Source: an uncultured Chitinophaga sp. (GTDB lineage Bacteria; Bacteroidota; Bacteroidia; Chitinophagales; Chitinophagaceae). From it: a DNA stretch of 64,000 nt. A program made the position numbers and the translations under genes. Under the pieces are notes generated by a model. It was not told where the DNA came from, made no database searches, and worked only from the letters and a program-made list of their open reading frames with translations. The stretch's first letter is position 1; every line of letters starts with the position of its first letter. Positions 26,845 through 37,381 of the stretch are shown here, piece by piece. The stretch spans positions 245,781 through 309,780 of the forward strand of contig NZ_CAMLHC010000006.1 of the NCBI RefSeq assembly GCF_946479755.1. The letters run 5' to 3'.

Positions 26845-26916
26845 GGAAGTAGTTTACTTGACAGGTATAACACCAAACGCAATCTGGCACTTCCCCCGTT
26901 TAGGTCAAGTATTTTT
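26845..26916 (+). promoter_or_regulatory. pyrG leader with two mutually exclusive helices
   Basis: ggaagt (26845-26850) is complementary to acttcc (26889-26894), and tacttgac (26855-26862) to gtcaagta (26904-26911), which is followed by ttttta. The two helices cross, so they form either a pseudoknot or a switch; the second looks like a weak intrinsic terminator. Confidence 0.45.
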
Positions 26917-26922
26917 AGCTGA

Positions 26923-28587
<1,665 letters not shown>

Positions 28588-28619
28588 TCTTCAAATACAA
28601 TTATTGTATAATGTATAAA

Positions 28620-28670
28620 ATTTAAAATGCAGCGGATAGGCCAGGCAGCCATATTCGCTGCATTTTAAAT
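28620..28670. terminator. Hairpin downstream of pyrG
   Basis: atttaaaatgcagcg (28620-28634) pairs with cgctgcattttaaat (28656-28670) around a 21-nt loop. A/T-rich ends make it usable as a terminator, though no T run follows directly. Confidence 0.5.
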
Positions 28671-28785
28671 ATATAAATAATCGGAAAATCAGGAGTGGCC
28701 ACCGTTTTAGCCGGGCCCATCATGGGTTTTACCTGTTTAACAGGGCTTTCACCTAAAAAGGGGTGCTCAAATGATAAATCATGCT

Positions 28786-28793
28786 TACCTTTG
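28786..28793 (+). promoter_or_regulatory. -7 promoter element for yidC
   Basis: TACCTTTG, a perfect TAnnTTTG 25 bp ahead of the yidC ATG at 28819. The -33 element is not clear. Confidence 0.55.
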
Positions 28794-28818
28794 CTGCCTA
28801 AATTTTTAATTGCATTTC

Positions 28819-30663
28819 ATGGATAGAAATTCGGTTATTGGGTTTTTAATGTTAGGTGTTTTACTGGTGGGATATATTTTCTATAACCAGAAACAACAGG
28901 GAACTATCGCCAGGGAGAAAGCCCGGCAGGATTCCATTGCAAATCTGAACAAGCCTAAAGCGCCTGTTGCCGATTCACTGACAGCCATCGCCAACGGAGG
29001 AACACTGGATTCAGCCCACCAGGCTCAACTGGCAGGCGAATTTGGCGTTTTTGCCGCCGCTGCCGTAGCGCCGGTACAGACCACAGTGATGGAAAACGAT
29101 GATGTTAAAGTTACTTTCTCTAATAAAGGTGGTCAACCGATCAGCGTTCAACTGAAAAAATTCAAAACTTCTGAAGGTGGTCCTTTAATGCTGGCACAGG
29201 GCTCTTTTAACCGCCTCTCCCTGGAAGTACCGGCCAGCGCAACAAAAGTGCTGAACAGCGCTGACCTGTTCTTTACTGCCGGCGCCATACAGAAACTGGC
29301 AGACGGCGGACAGTCCATCAGCTACCGCCTCAATACCTCCAATCCCGCTATCTACCTGGAGTTCGTTTACGGTATCAAACCGGGCAGCTACGTGGTGAAC
29401 TATAACGTACACGCCGTTGGCTTCCAGAACATCCTGCCAGGTAATCAGAACTACCTGAACCTGCAATGGAACAGCCAGAACGACAAACAGGAGCATGACA
29501 TGGAAAACGAGCGCCTCAACAACCAGGTGCATTACATGTATGCCAACGATAAACATGACTATTTCACACTGCAACGTTCCAGCCACGAGAAACTGGACAA
29601 CAAGCTGAAATGGATCAGCGTAAAACAACAGTTCTTCAATACCACCCTGATCGCTAAAAGCGGCAGCTTCGACGCGGCAGACGTGAACACCAAAGTGCCA
29701 CAGAGCGGTAACATCGTTGGTCAGGCTTTCACGACCATCCAGATCCCTTACAACCGCGCCAATGATTTCTCTTTCCCGATTGATATCTACTATGGCCCTA
29801 ACCACTACAAAACACTGAAGTCTTTCGATCTGGGCCTCGAGAAAATCATCCCGCTGGGCTCCGGCATCTTCGCCTTCGTAAAATATGTGAACAAATGGAT
29901 CATCATACCCGTGTTTAACTTCCTCAGCGGATTTATCAGCAACTACGGTATGATCATCATCCTGCTCACCATCTTCATTCGTTTGCTGATACTGCCTTTC
30001 ACCTACCAGAGCTATGTGTCTCAGGCTAAAATGAAAGTGCTGAAACCGGAAATCGATGAGCTGCGCGCCAAACACGGCGACGACCAGCAGGCTTTCGGTA
30101 TGGACCAGATGAAACTGTTCAAAAGCGCCGGGGTGAACCCGCTGGGCGGCTGTTTACCAGCCCTGCTGCAGCTGCCTATCCTGGTGGCCATGTACAGCTT
30201 CTTCCCGTCTTCCATCGAGCTGCGCCAGGAAAGTTTCCTGTGGGCGAAGGACCTGTCTACTTACGACTCCATCCTGAACCTGGGCTTCAATATACCTTTC
30301 TATGGTAACCACGTGAGCCTGTTCACCATCCTGATGACCATCACCAGCCTGATCCTGGCCTTCTACAACCGTGGTATGACCGATCAGAGCAACCCGGTGA
30401 TGAAGTACATGCCGTACATCATGCCGATCATGCTGTTGGGTATCTTCAACCGCCTGGCCGCCGCACTTACCTTCTACTACTTCCTGTCCAACGTGATCAG
30501 CATCCTGCTGCAATGGGTGCTCCAGACGTTTGTCATCAACCATGACAAAATCCACGCACAGATCCAGGAAAACAAGAAAAAGCCTGTCTCCAAATCCAAA
30601 TGGCAGGAGAAACTGGAAGAAGTACAGCGCCGTCAGCAGGACATGCAGCAGCGCAAAAAATAA
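28819..30663 (+). CDS. yidC: Membrane protein insertase YidC
   Basis: About 614 residues from ATG 28819 (MDRNSVIGFLMLGVLLVGYI). It inserts proteins into the inner membrane with or without Sec. An N-terminal TM anchor is followed by a large periplasmic beta domain (about 90-340) and the conserved insertase core: FNFLSGFISNYGMIIILLTI with FIRLLILPFTYQS, the cytoplasmic hairpin AKMKVLKPEIDELRAKHGDD and NPLGGCLPALLQLPILVAMY. A basic C-terminal tail (RRQQDMQQRKK) is usual for ribosome contact. A terminator follows 30 bp after the stop. Confidence 0.95.
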   Translation: MDRNSVIGFLMLGVLLVGYIFYNQKQQGTIAREKARQDSIANLNKPKAPVADSLTAIANGGTLDSAHQAQLAGEFGVFAAAAVAPVQTTVMENDDVKVTFSNKGGQPISVQLKKFKTSEGGPLMLAQGSFNRLSLEVPASATKVLNSADLFFTAGAIQKLADGGQSISYRLNTSNPAIYLEFVYGIKPGSYVVNYNVHAVGFQNILPGNQNYLNLQWNSQNDKQEHDMENERLNNQVHYMYANDKHDYFTLQRSSHEKLDNKLKWISVKQQFFNTTLIAKSGSFDAADVNTKVPQSGNIVGQAFTTIQIPYNRANDFSFPIDIYYGPNHYKTLKSFDLGLEKIIPLGSGIFAFVKYVNKWIIIPVFNFLSGFISNYGMIIILLTIFIRLLILPFTYQSYVSQAKMKVLKPEIDELRAKHGDDQQAFGMDQMKLFKSAGVNPLGGCLPALLQLPILVAMYSFFPSSIELRQESFLWAKDLSTYDSILNLGFNIPFYGNHVSLFTILMTITSLILAFYNRGMTDQSNPVMKYMPYIMPIMLLGIFNRLAAALTFYYFLSNVISILLQWVLQTFVINHDKIHAQIQENKKKPVSKSKWQEKLEEVQRRQQDMQQRKK

Positions 30664-30693
30664 GTGGCCAACTGTTATTCAAAATATATTGTA

Positions 30694-30724
30694 AAGCCCC
30701 CGGCCATGCGCCGGGGGCTTTTTT
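30694..30724 (+). terminator. Intrinsic terminator after yidC
   Basis: An 11-bp GC-rich stem (aagcccccggc 30694-30704 with gccgggggctt 30710-30720), 5-nt loop and T run. It lies only 15 bp before the ATG of the next gene, so that gene needs another promoter or read-through. Confidence 0.9.
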
Positions 30725-30738
30725 CAACTGATAGTCAT

Positions 30739-31668
30739 ATGAAGAAAAGCTTGTTATTGATGATGCTGCTGGCAGGAGGAATGTATGCCGCCTATGCACA
30801 GGACACCATGCCCGACGCCCGCCGTATCCAGGAGACTGTTAACTATCTGGCTTCCGACAAACTGAAGGGGAGAGGCACCGCCGAAAAAGGCGGCCGCACC
30901 GCCAGCCGCTATGTAGCACGGCAGTTTAAGAAACTGGGACTGAAACCTGCCAACGGTAGCAGTTATTTCCAGGATTTTACGTTCGACCGCAATGCGCATA
31001 AAAATATCCCGAGCCGCAACGTAGCGGGTTTCCTGGATAACGGTGCCGCCCGTACGATTGTCATCGGTGCACATTACGACCACCTCGGTACTGCCGGCCT
31101 TTTTGACGGTAAATACCCGATCGGGCAGATACACAATGGCGCCGACGACAACGCCTCCGGCGTGGCCGGCCTGCTGGAACTGGCCCGTCACTATGTGAAA
31201 AATGCCGGTAAAGAGCCTTTCAACTTCCTGTTCATCGCTTTCGGCGGGGAAGAGTTGGGCCTGCAGGGCTCCAAATACTACACCGCACATCCGCTGATGC
31301 CGCTGGACAAAGTACATTTTATGCTCAATATGGACATGATTGGCCGCTACAACCCCGAGCGGGGTATCGGAATCGGTGGTTTCGGCAGTGCGCAGGAGTG
31401 GCCGGAGGTGTTTAAAGACGTACAGCAACCGGGCATTAAACATTTCACGGACGCTGCCGGTAAAGGCGCTTCCGATCATCATAACTTTTATATGAATAAA
31501 GTGCCGGTCCTGTTTTTCCACACCGGCGGGCATGACGATTACCATAAGCCTACCGACGATGCGCCCAAATTACAGGCGGCGTCCGAAGCGGCTATTCTGC
31601 AGCTGGGTATTCAGCTGATCAATAAAGCGATGACATTTCCTGCGTTACATTACGTGGGAGAACAATAA
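30739..31668 (+). CDS. M28 family zinc aminopeptidase, exported
   Basis: About 309 residues from ATG 30739, which begins a signal peptide (MKKSLLLMMLLAGGMYAAYA). Di-zinc ligands are visible: GAHYDHLG (His), HNGADDNASGVAG (Asp), FGGEELGLQGSKYY (Glu-Glu), MLNMDMIGRYN (Asp) and FFHTGGHDDYHKPTDD (His). This is the M28 peptidase arrangement. It probably trims peptides in the periplasm. It abuts the SprT-like gene on the opposite strand. Confidence 0.92.
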   Translation: MKKSLLLMMLLAGGMYAAYAQDTMPDARRIQETVNYLASDKLKGRGTAEKGGRTASRYVARQFKKLGLKPANGSSYFQDFTFDRNAHKNIPSRNVAGFLDNGAARTIVIGAHYDHLGTAGLFDGKYPIGQIHNGADDNASGVAGLLELARHYVKNAGKEPFNFLFIAFGGEELGLQGSKYYTAHPLMPLDKVHFMLNMDMIGRYNPERGIGIGGFGSAQEWPEVFKDVQQPGIKHFTDAAGKGASDHHNFYMNKVPVLFFHTGGHDDYHKPTDDAPKLQAASEAAILQLGIQLINKAMTFPALHYVGEQ

Positions 31669-32295
31669 TCAGTTTAGCACTTCTACTTCGTAAACGGGGC
31701 TGAACAGATAAATACGTTTAGACGCTACCTCTTCACAGCGGTAGCGTTTTCTTATTCTTTCCCCTTTGCGGAAGATCCGGCCGTCTTTGGTTTTGAAGAG
31801 CTGATGGAGCGGGAGCTGTTCCACCAGGAAATGCGTCTCTTTGCGGTCGTCGTAGTTACGCAGCACGCGCATGAGGTTTTCATCGGCGCAGCTGCTGGCG
31901 GCCGGGTTGTTCATGCTCTGGCGGACGGCCTGTTCCACGTCGTGGGGCAGGTAGCCTTTGCCTACGAAGTCACGGAGAATAGTGGAAAACTCCTGTTTCC
32001 ATTCCTTGCCGTGTGCCGGCACGCGGTTGGCGTATTTGTTGAAAGTTGTGAGATGAGCTATTTCGTGTAGCAGGGTGATGAGAAAAGAATACCTGTTCAG
32101 CGATCCGTTGATGCTGATCCGGTGTCCTTTTCCATTTCCATCGGGGTGACGGTAGTCACCCAGTATGCTCTGCCTTTCCCGGGTGATGGTGAGATGCACT
32201 TTATATTGGAGCAGAAACGCCATCACCTGGTCAAAGGTGCCTTCGGGCAAATAGGACGCTAATGCATGCAGGGGCGCCTCTTTTTTCAATGCCAA
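31669..32295 (-). CDS. SprT-like zinc-binding protein
   Basis: 208 residues. The metal site LLHEIAHLTTFNKYANRVPA followed by HGKEWKQEF (HExxH plus a downstream His) marks the SprT family, which includes proteases for DNA-protein crosslinks in eukaryotes. The start is TTG at 32295, immediately after the TAA of the upstream gene; the only other candidate is TTG at 32289. The C-terminal part (KDGRIFRKGERIRKRYRCEE) is a small basic domain usual in the Bacteroidota members. Role in this organism unknown. Confidence 0.82.
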   Translation of the reverse strand: MALKKEAPLHALASYLPEGTFDQVMAFLLQYKVHLTITRERQSILGDYRHPDGNGKGHRISINGSLNRYSFLITLLHEIAHLTTFNKYANRVPAHGKEWKQEFSTILRDFVGKGYLPHDVEQAVRQSMNNPAASSCADENLMRVLRNYDDRKETHFLVEQLPLHQLFKTKDGRIFRKGERIRKRYRCEEVASKRIYLFSPVYEVEVLN

Positions 32296-32682
32296 TTACT
32301 TTTTAAGCCTGGTAAGCCGGAAGAGGCTCCATGTTTCGAATACGGTATACAACAGGTATAGGAACAAAAGCAAAAAGATGGTCACTTTACTGACGTTGGG
32401 CCGGTAAACGAGCACATAAATGGCAATGCCGATCACGCACAGCATGAGTTTGCTGAGCGTGGAACCGTATACAGCGCGGATGAAGGCATTGTGGTTGGCA
32501 GAAGCGAGCCCTTTGCGGCTCATCAGGTAGGAGGCCAGGGAGATCAAAGCCATAGCCAGATTGCCGGCCAGCAGCACATAAAAGTGGATGCCATTGTCCA
32601 GCAATCTGGGTTTGAAAAATATGATCAGGCCGTTCAATACGCCGAAAATCGAAAATAATCTGATTAAAAATCTATCGCTCAT
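32296..32682 (-). CDS. Small four-TM membrane protein, AtpI-like
   Basis: 128 residues from ATG 32682, whose A overlaps the TAA of the AtpZ gene (TAATG), a clear translational coupling. Four hydrophobic segments are visible (LIRLFSIFGVLNGLIIFF, FYVLLAGNLAMALISLAS, LMLCVIGIAIYVLVY and TIFLLLFLYLLYTVFE). In related bacteria a protein of this kind sits between AtpZ and the ATP synthase a subunit. Here the next gene is the SprT-like one instead. The ATP-synthase link is inferred from position. Confidence 0.62.
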   Translation of the reverse strand: MSDRFLIRLFSIFGVLNGLIIFFKPRLLDNGIHFYVLLAGNLAMALISLASYLMSRKGLASANHNAFIRAVYGSTLSKLMLCVIGIAIYVLVYRPNVSKVTIFLLLFLYLLYTVFETWSLFRLTRLKK

Positions 32683-32903
32683 TACCGACGGGTGTCTTTT
32701 ATAATTTGCCACAAAAGTATGGCTAAAGCCAGTAAAGAAAAAATGATCAGGAACACGGGGAACCGCCAGCCCATTTTCTGGTCCAGTTTGTACCCCGCAA
32801 ATACACCCAACCCTAATGTGGCCATCATTTGAAACGCCAGTCCGGCATAGCGCAGTACCGGATTATTGCGTTTATTCGGCTTCCTGGAGGACGGATTTTC
32901 CAT
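32682..32903 (-). CDS. AtpZ/AtpI family protein
   Basis: 73 residues from ATG 32903 (MENPSSRKPNKRNN). Two TM helices: VLRYAGLAFQMMATLGLGVF followed by AGYKLDQKMGW and RFPVFLIIFSLLALAILLW. The GYKLDQ(K)xG...P pattern is typical of AtpZ, which with AtpI helps cation uptake or F1Fo assembly. The start lies inside the 3' end of the bactofilin gene (32-bp overlap), so the two are coupled. Confidence 0.82.
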   Translation of the reverse strand: MENPSSRKPNKRNNPVLRYAGLAFQMMATLGLGVFAGYKLDQKMGWRFPVFLIIFSLLALAILLWQIIKDTRR

Positions 32904-33291
32904 GTTTCTGTGTTTCTGGCTGCTGTTCATCCATGTAGCAGCGGCCATTGAATTTGGCAGTCGGCTCCATTTCAAAATGAGCAGTGTACACGTCTCCCTT
33001 TACCAGGGCGTTCCCTTTCAGGAACAGCAGTTCTTCCACTTTAATGATACCGGTCACTTTACCCAGGATGTCCGCGCTCTGACATACCAGGTCGCCGGTA
33101 ATGTCGCCTTCCGGACCTACTACGATTTTAGCTTTGGTGGATACCAGCCCGTTTACCTGGCCGTCTATCCGGATATCCCCTTCACATACGATATCGCCCT
33201 GGATAGAAGTGCCGCTGCCTATAATGTTAACAGTCGATGTGGGTAACAGGTTCTTGTTGTCACCCTTAGAGTTTGATTTGTTATTAAACAT
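32872..33291 (-). CDS. Bactofilin
   Basis: 139 residues. The beta-helical bactofilin core is clear: NIIGSGTSIQGDIVCEGDIR with IDGQVNGLVSTKAKIVVGPE and GDITGDLVCQSADILGKVTG, flanked by short disordered tails. Bactofilins polymerise without nucleotide and act in cell shape, often with M23 peptidases. The upstream neighbour on the same strand is a one-TM protein resembling the N-terminal half of such a peptidase. Confidence 0.93.
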   Translation of the reverse strand: MFNNKSNSKGDNKNLLPTSTVNIIGSGTSIQGDIVCEGDIRIDGQVNGLVSTKAKIVVGPEGDITGDLVCQSADILGKVTGIIKVEELLFLKGNALVKGDVYTAHFEMEPTAKFNGRCYMDEQQPETQKHGKSVLQEAE

Positions 33292-33484
33292 AGGTTTTCA
33301 GGTTTTTCAGCTTTAATAATGTAAGATAAAAATATATAATTATTTTGTTATTTGAGTGTATTGGTTATTTTTTGGTCACTACCGGATATGGTTTATCCCG
33401 AACACTTAACAATCCAGTTCAAATAACAATGTCCAATTAGTTGTGATTCGTCCGCAATTCTCTAAACTTTCTAAGTCGTTGATT

Positions 33485-33889
33485 TTAATAGGTGCTGTTG
33501 TCTACTTTCGGCACTTTTAACATGGTTGTGTCCAGTTTGCCGGTAAAATCCCCATTGATCACTTGTTTGATGTTTTTCAGGTAGAGGTCCCGCTGATTAA
33601 TGGCTGTTTCCAGGGAATCCGCCCGCATCTTCAGATGGATGAACTCCTTGCGCTGTTTCAGGTCTCCATAGCCCGGGATATAATAACGTAAAGGCGTAAA
33701 TACGACTGTTGCCACTGTAATGGCCACCAGTAATACAAACAGGGTGCTCAAAGCGATATACACACTCATCCTGGACAGTTTGAAAGATGTCACTTCTTCA
33801 TAGGTATCATCATTCATAATTACCAGCCGGTATTTATGACTGAGTTTTTCAAGGCTTCGTCTGTTGTTTTTTTTCCCCTTCCTGGCCAT
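33485..33889 (-). CDS. One-TM protein resembling the N-terminal module of M23 peptidases
   Basis: 134 residues. The basic N-terminus KKNNRRSLEKLSHKYRLVIM with NDDTYEEVTSFKLSRMSVYI is followed by a single TM (ALSTLFVLLVAITVATVVF) and TPLRYYIPGYGDLKQRKEFI, then a coiled coil ending in a short tail. The same N-terminal arrangement occurs in Bacteroidota M23 (LytM) peptidases, but no catalytic domain follows: the ORF ends at residue 134. It may be a regulatory or scaffold protein paired with bactofilin, or a shortened peptidase gene. No M23 motif is visible between 33292 and 33484. Confidence 0.62.
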   Translation of the reverse strand: MARKGKKNNRRSLEKLSHKYRLVIMNDDTYEEVTSFKLSRMSVYIALSTLFVLLVAITVATVVFTPLRYYIPGYGDLKQRKEFIHLKMRADSLETAINQRDLYLKNIKQVINGDFTGKLDTTMLKVPKVDNSTY

Positions 33890-34033
33890 TTTTTTGGTGT
33901 GCTTATAGAGATTTATTCGTTTTCAGGCGGCTAAAGTTAATCAATCCCACCAATCAATCCACTATTTTATCCTATCTTTAAAATATTTTTTCAAACTTAC
34001 AGTTATATATATAGCCTATACACCCTGGCATCC

Positions 34034-37000
34034 ATGAATTGCTATAAATCGCTACGTCTTTATCCGGTATTATTTTTTTTAATGTGCATGGGATCTCCGG
34101 CGGTTTTGGCTCAAATCAAGCCCCGTAGCCAGGCACAGCAGCAGCAACCACAGCAGGACCCGCAGGGCCAGTCCCCAAGGCCGCTACTCAATAAGCCGCT
34201 CTTCAAACCAAAAGAGCCGCGGATACAGGACAGGAGACCTCCTTCCGAAGTGATGCTGGAAAAGAAGCACTGGAATTTCAAACGCAGGTTCTTCCAGAAC
34301 CTGGCGACCCGCTATAATTATTACTTCCATGCCCGGGTAAAACTGGACAAGGTAGTGAAGACGGTCAGCCGTGACGGTCAGGACAACTACAACGTGCTGC
34401 TGCCGTTTTACCCCACCAGCCTGCAAAGTCAGGGATTCAGCAAAACAGAGCTGGACTCCGTGATCGAAAAAACCAATATGGCCATCCAGCTGCACGACCC
34501 CAGGGGTAAGTGGATCGACGACTGCTTCCTCCTCATGGGACGCGCCTACTTCTATGAAGGCGACCTGGAAAATGCCAATAAAACCTTCCAGTACATCAAC
34601 CTCACTTTCGCCCCCAAGAAAAAAGACGAATACAAAACCGTGGTGGGCGCCAGTGAAAACGATCATATCTCCATCGCTACCCGAGAAAAACGCAAAGGTT
34701 TCTTCGGCCGCTTCAAACATGTGGCTGCCCGTAACGACGCCTTCCTCTGGCGCGCTAAAACCCTGCTGGAACAAAAAGAGTACGATGAAGTACAGGCGCT
34801 GCTCAACATCCTGAGCACCGACCCCAACTTCCCGCACCGCCTCGATGGCGGCCTGGCAGAAGTAAGGGCCTACAGCAACTATGTACAGGCCCGCTACCCG
34901 GAGACCATAGAACCGCTGAAAGTAGCCATCGATAAAAGCCGCGACCGTGTGACCAGAGCGAGGATGTCCTTTATCCTCGGCCAGCTGTACCTGCAGCTGC
35001 ACCACGCCGATTCGGCCATGGACAAGTTCCGCGACGTGATCGCCAGCAAGCCCGATCCGATGATGGACTTCCAGGCCCGCCTCCAGATCGCTAAAATCAA
35101 TGCGAAAGAAGAAGGCGGACTGGCCCGCAGCCTGGAAGGCCTGCGCCATATGCTGAAAAAAGAACGTTTCAGCCACTTCCGCGATGCCATCCTCTACACC
35201 ATGGGCACCCTCTCGTATCCGGGAGATACCGCCGTGGCCCTCGGATACCTCCGCAAATCCCTCAAAGAAGGAGGCGATAACATGGTACAGCGTACGCTGA
35301 CCTATAAAGCCATCGCCGATATCTACTACGAACAACGCCAGTACCTGGACGCCAAAAAATATTATGACAGCACCGCCGGCGCTATGACCGCCGAGTTCGT
35401 GGACGCCGCCACCGTCAACGTCCGGAAAACAGTGCTCACCGACGTAGCCGCCAAACAGGCCATCATCCACCGGGAGGACAGCCTGCAGCGCATCGCCGCC
35501 ATGCCGGAATCCGACCGCAACATCTTCCTCGCGAAGATGGCAGCCACCCTTAAAACAGCTGCCGCCGAAAAGAAAAAGAAGGATGCCATGCAGGCCGCCA
35601 ATCCGTACGACAACCCGGCTTTCGGAATGAACAACAACGGCGGCGCCTACAGCCCCAAAGAAGAGAAAGGGGACTGGTACTTCTATAACCCGGCCAGCAA
35701 ATCGACCGGTTACTCTGAGTTTAAGCGCCGCTGGGGCAGCCGCCAGGTGGCCGACAACTGGCGCCGCAGCCAGGCCGGTAACCTCAACACCGCCGGTAAT
35801 AATAATAACGACGCTCCCGTACAGGTAAGCACCGACGCAGCCACCGCCGCAGCCACACCGGAAAACCTGCCGGCAGACAGCATCACAGCAGAACGCCTCG
35901 CACTGGGCCTGCCCCTGACACCGGAAAAACTGGCTAACTCCCACAAAATGGACCAGGACGCCCGCTTCGAACTGGGTAAACTGTACTACGACAAACTTGA
36001 AAATTATCCGCTGGCGATAGAAACTTACGACTCGCTGCTGCTCAAATATCCCGACCACCCGCGTAAACCGGAGATCCTCTACTCCCTCTATGTATGGCAG
36101 GGTAAACTGAACCACCCGGCAGAAGCCGCCCGGTATAAGAATATGATACTCACGCAGTACGGTAACACCAACTACGCAGATATCATCCGCTCCGGCGGCA
36201 ACCGTGATACCGATCTGGCCCGGAAAAAAACGATCAGCGCTACTTACGACTCCGCCTATACGGCTTTCCGCAGCGGTGACGTAGCCGGTGCACTGACCAT
36301 CAAACGCCGCGCCGACAGCACCTACGGCACCAATTTCATGCAAGGCAAATTTGACCTGCTCGAAGCCATGGCGCTGGTAAAACAGGACACCCTCATCGGC
36401 GTGGACTCCACACAGGCTTCCCGTAGAGCCGTGCTGGCCGTGATGGACAAATATCCCGGCGACGACGGTATCCAGCAACAGACAAAAGCCCTGCTGGACG
36501 CACTCGACCATCGCAATGAACTGGTAAACTATCTCGCTAAACTGGAAATCCGTAAAGACAGCGACGGTGGTCCGCTGGTAGATGAAAACATCTCCATGCG
36601 GTACCCCTGGCAAAACCCGCAGCCGGTGCTGGTAGACCGCCTCAACGGCGCCAAAACGCCCGCCGCACTGGCAGACTCGGCACATGTCTCCAACAAGATA
36701 GCCGGCAACGTGCCCACAGCACCCATCGCTACCGTGGCACCGCCCAAACCTGTAACACCTTATAAACTCTCGGCAGATAACCCGCACTTCGTCGTGCTGG
36801 CATTCCAGCGCGTCTCCAAAGAACTGATGGACGAAGGGCTCAACCAGTTCACCCGTTACAATGCCACTAAGCACGCTACCGACAAAATCGAAGTGGGCAG
36901 CTTTGTATTGTCTCCTTCGGAAACGATGCTGATTTTCAGGATCTTCCCGAATGAAGACAAAGCCCTGAACTATTTTGATGAAATCAGGGAAGAGGCAGCC

Positions 37001-37138
37001 ATCAGCATCATCCCGCGGATCAGGCCGAGCGATTATTCCTTTTTTGTCATTTCACGAGACAACTTCATCCTGCTGAACAGCACCAAAGACCTGATGGGAT
37101 ACAGGAAGTTTTTTACTGACAATTATGTAACACAGTGA
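34034..37138 (+). CDS. TPR protein of the SprE/PorW type (type IX secretion)
   Basis: 1034 residues. A signal peptide (MNCYKSLRLYPVLFFLMCMG) and a Gln/Pro-rich linker precede the family hallmark NLATRYNYYFHARVKLDKVV with NYNVLLPFY and WIDDCFLLMGRAYFYEGDLE. TPR units cover most of the protein, with Ala/Asn-rich linkers near 520-620. The C-terminal domain (PHFVVLAFQRVSKELMDEGL to DYSFFVISRDNFILLNSTKD) matches the end of SprE/PorW, an outer-membrane-associated protein needed for T9SS secretion and gliding. Unlike the known lipoproteins I see no lipobox, though C-M-C residues lie in the signal region. Assignment rests on motif resemblance. Confidence 0.68.
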   Translation: MNCYKSLRLYPVLFFLMCMGSPAVLAQIKPRSQAQQQQPQQDPQGQSPRPLLNKPLFKPKEPRIQDRRPPSEVMLEKKHWNFKRRFFQNLATRYNYYFHARVKLDKVVKTVSRDGQDNYNVLLPFYPTSLQSQGFSKTELDSVIEKTNMAIQLHDPRGKWIDDCFLLMGRAYFYEGDLENANKTFQYINLTFAPKKKDEYKTVVGASENDHISIATREKRKGFFGRFKHVAARNDAFLWRAKTLLEQKEYDEVQALLNILSTDPNFPHRLDGGLAEVRAYSNYVQARYPETIEPLKVAIDKSRDRVTRARMSFILGQLYLQLHHADSAMDKFRDVIASKPDPMMDFQARLQIAKINAKEEGGLARSLEGLRHMLKKERFSHFRDAILYTMGTLSYPGDTAVALGYLRKSLKEGGDNMVQRTLTYKAIADIYYEQRQYLDAKKYYDSTAGAMTAEFVDAATVNVRKTVLTDVAAKQAIIHREDSLQRIAAMPESDRNIFLAKMAATLKTAAAEKKKKDAMQAANPYDNPAFGMNNNGGAYSPKEEKGDWYFYNPASKSTGYSEFKRRWGSRQVADNWRRSQAGNLNTAGNNNNDAPVQVSTDAATAAATPENLPADSITAERLALGLPLTPEKLANSHKMDQDARFELGKLYYDKLENYPLAIETYDSLLLKYPDHPRKPEILYSLYVWQGKLNHPAEAARYKNMILTQYGNTNYADIIRSGGNRDTDLARKKTISATYDSAYTAFRSGDVAGALTIKRRADSTYGTNFMQGKFDLLEAMALVKQDTLIGVDSTQASRRAVLAVMDKYPGDDGIQQQTKALLDALDHRNELVNYLAKLEIRKDSDGGPLVDENISMRYPWQNPQPVLVDRLNGAKTPAALADSAHVSNKIAGNVPTAPIATVAPPKPVTPYKLSADNPHFVVLAFQRVSKELMDEGLNQFTRYNATKHATDKIEVGSFVLSPSETMLIFRIFPNEDKALNYFDEIREEAAISIIPRIRPSDYSFFVISRDNFILLNSTKDLMGYRKFFTDNYVTQ

Positions 37139-37381
37139 TATTTAATATATTTAACAGATTTTTTGGAGAATGATCTGTTGATTTACAGGGGCTGATGCAT
37201 CTTATAACAGACGTCAGCATCTGTAAATCCCTAAATATTTAATAGATTTGTGGGTCAAACTGTTAGTAAACAGGCCTGTTTATTGCTGTTAGAGGCCGTT
37301 TATTAAATATTTAGTTTAACAGCCAACTAGCAACTGTCCAAAAAAACTCGGCGTACGCCGCAAAACAAATTTATATAGCGC
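37139..37381. other. Intergenic region with nested dyads
   Basis: Several inverted repeats are packed in 240 bp: aacagat/atctgtt (37153-37159, 37173-37179); gatttacag/ctgtaaatc with gctgatg/cgtcagc (37180-37229); ctaaatatttaata/tattaaatatttag (37231-37244, 37301-37314); the perfect palindrome taaacaggcctgttta (37267-37282); and cggcgtacgccg (37339-37350). No gene is seen. Confidence 0.7.

Noticed and set aside
34184..36874. An 896-codon open frame on the minus strand opposite the SprE-like gene
   Set aside because: It is the shadow of a long GC-rich gene on the plus strand: low-complexity His/Gly/Val-rich text, no known motifs, and the plus-strand frame has a signal peptide, TPRs and family motifs.
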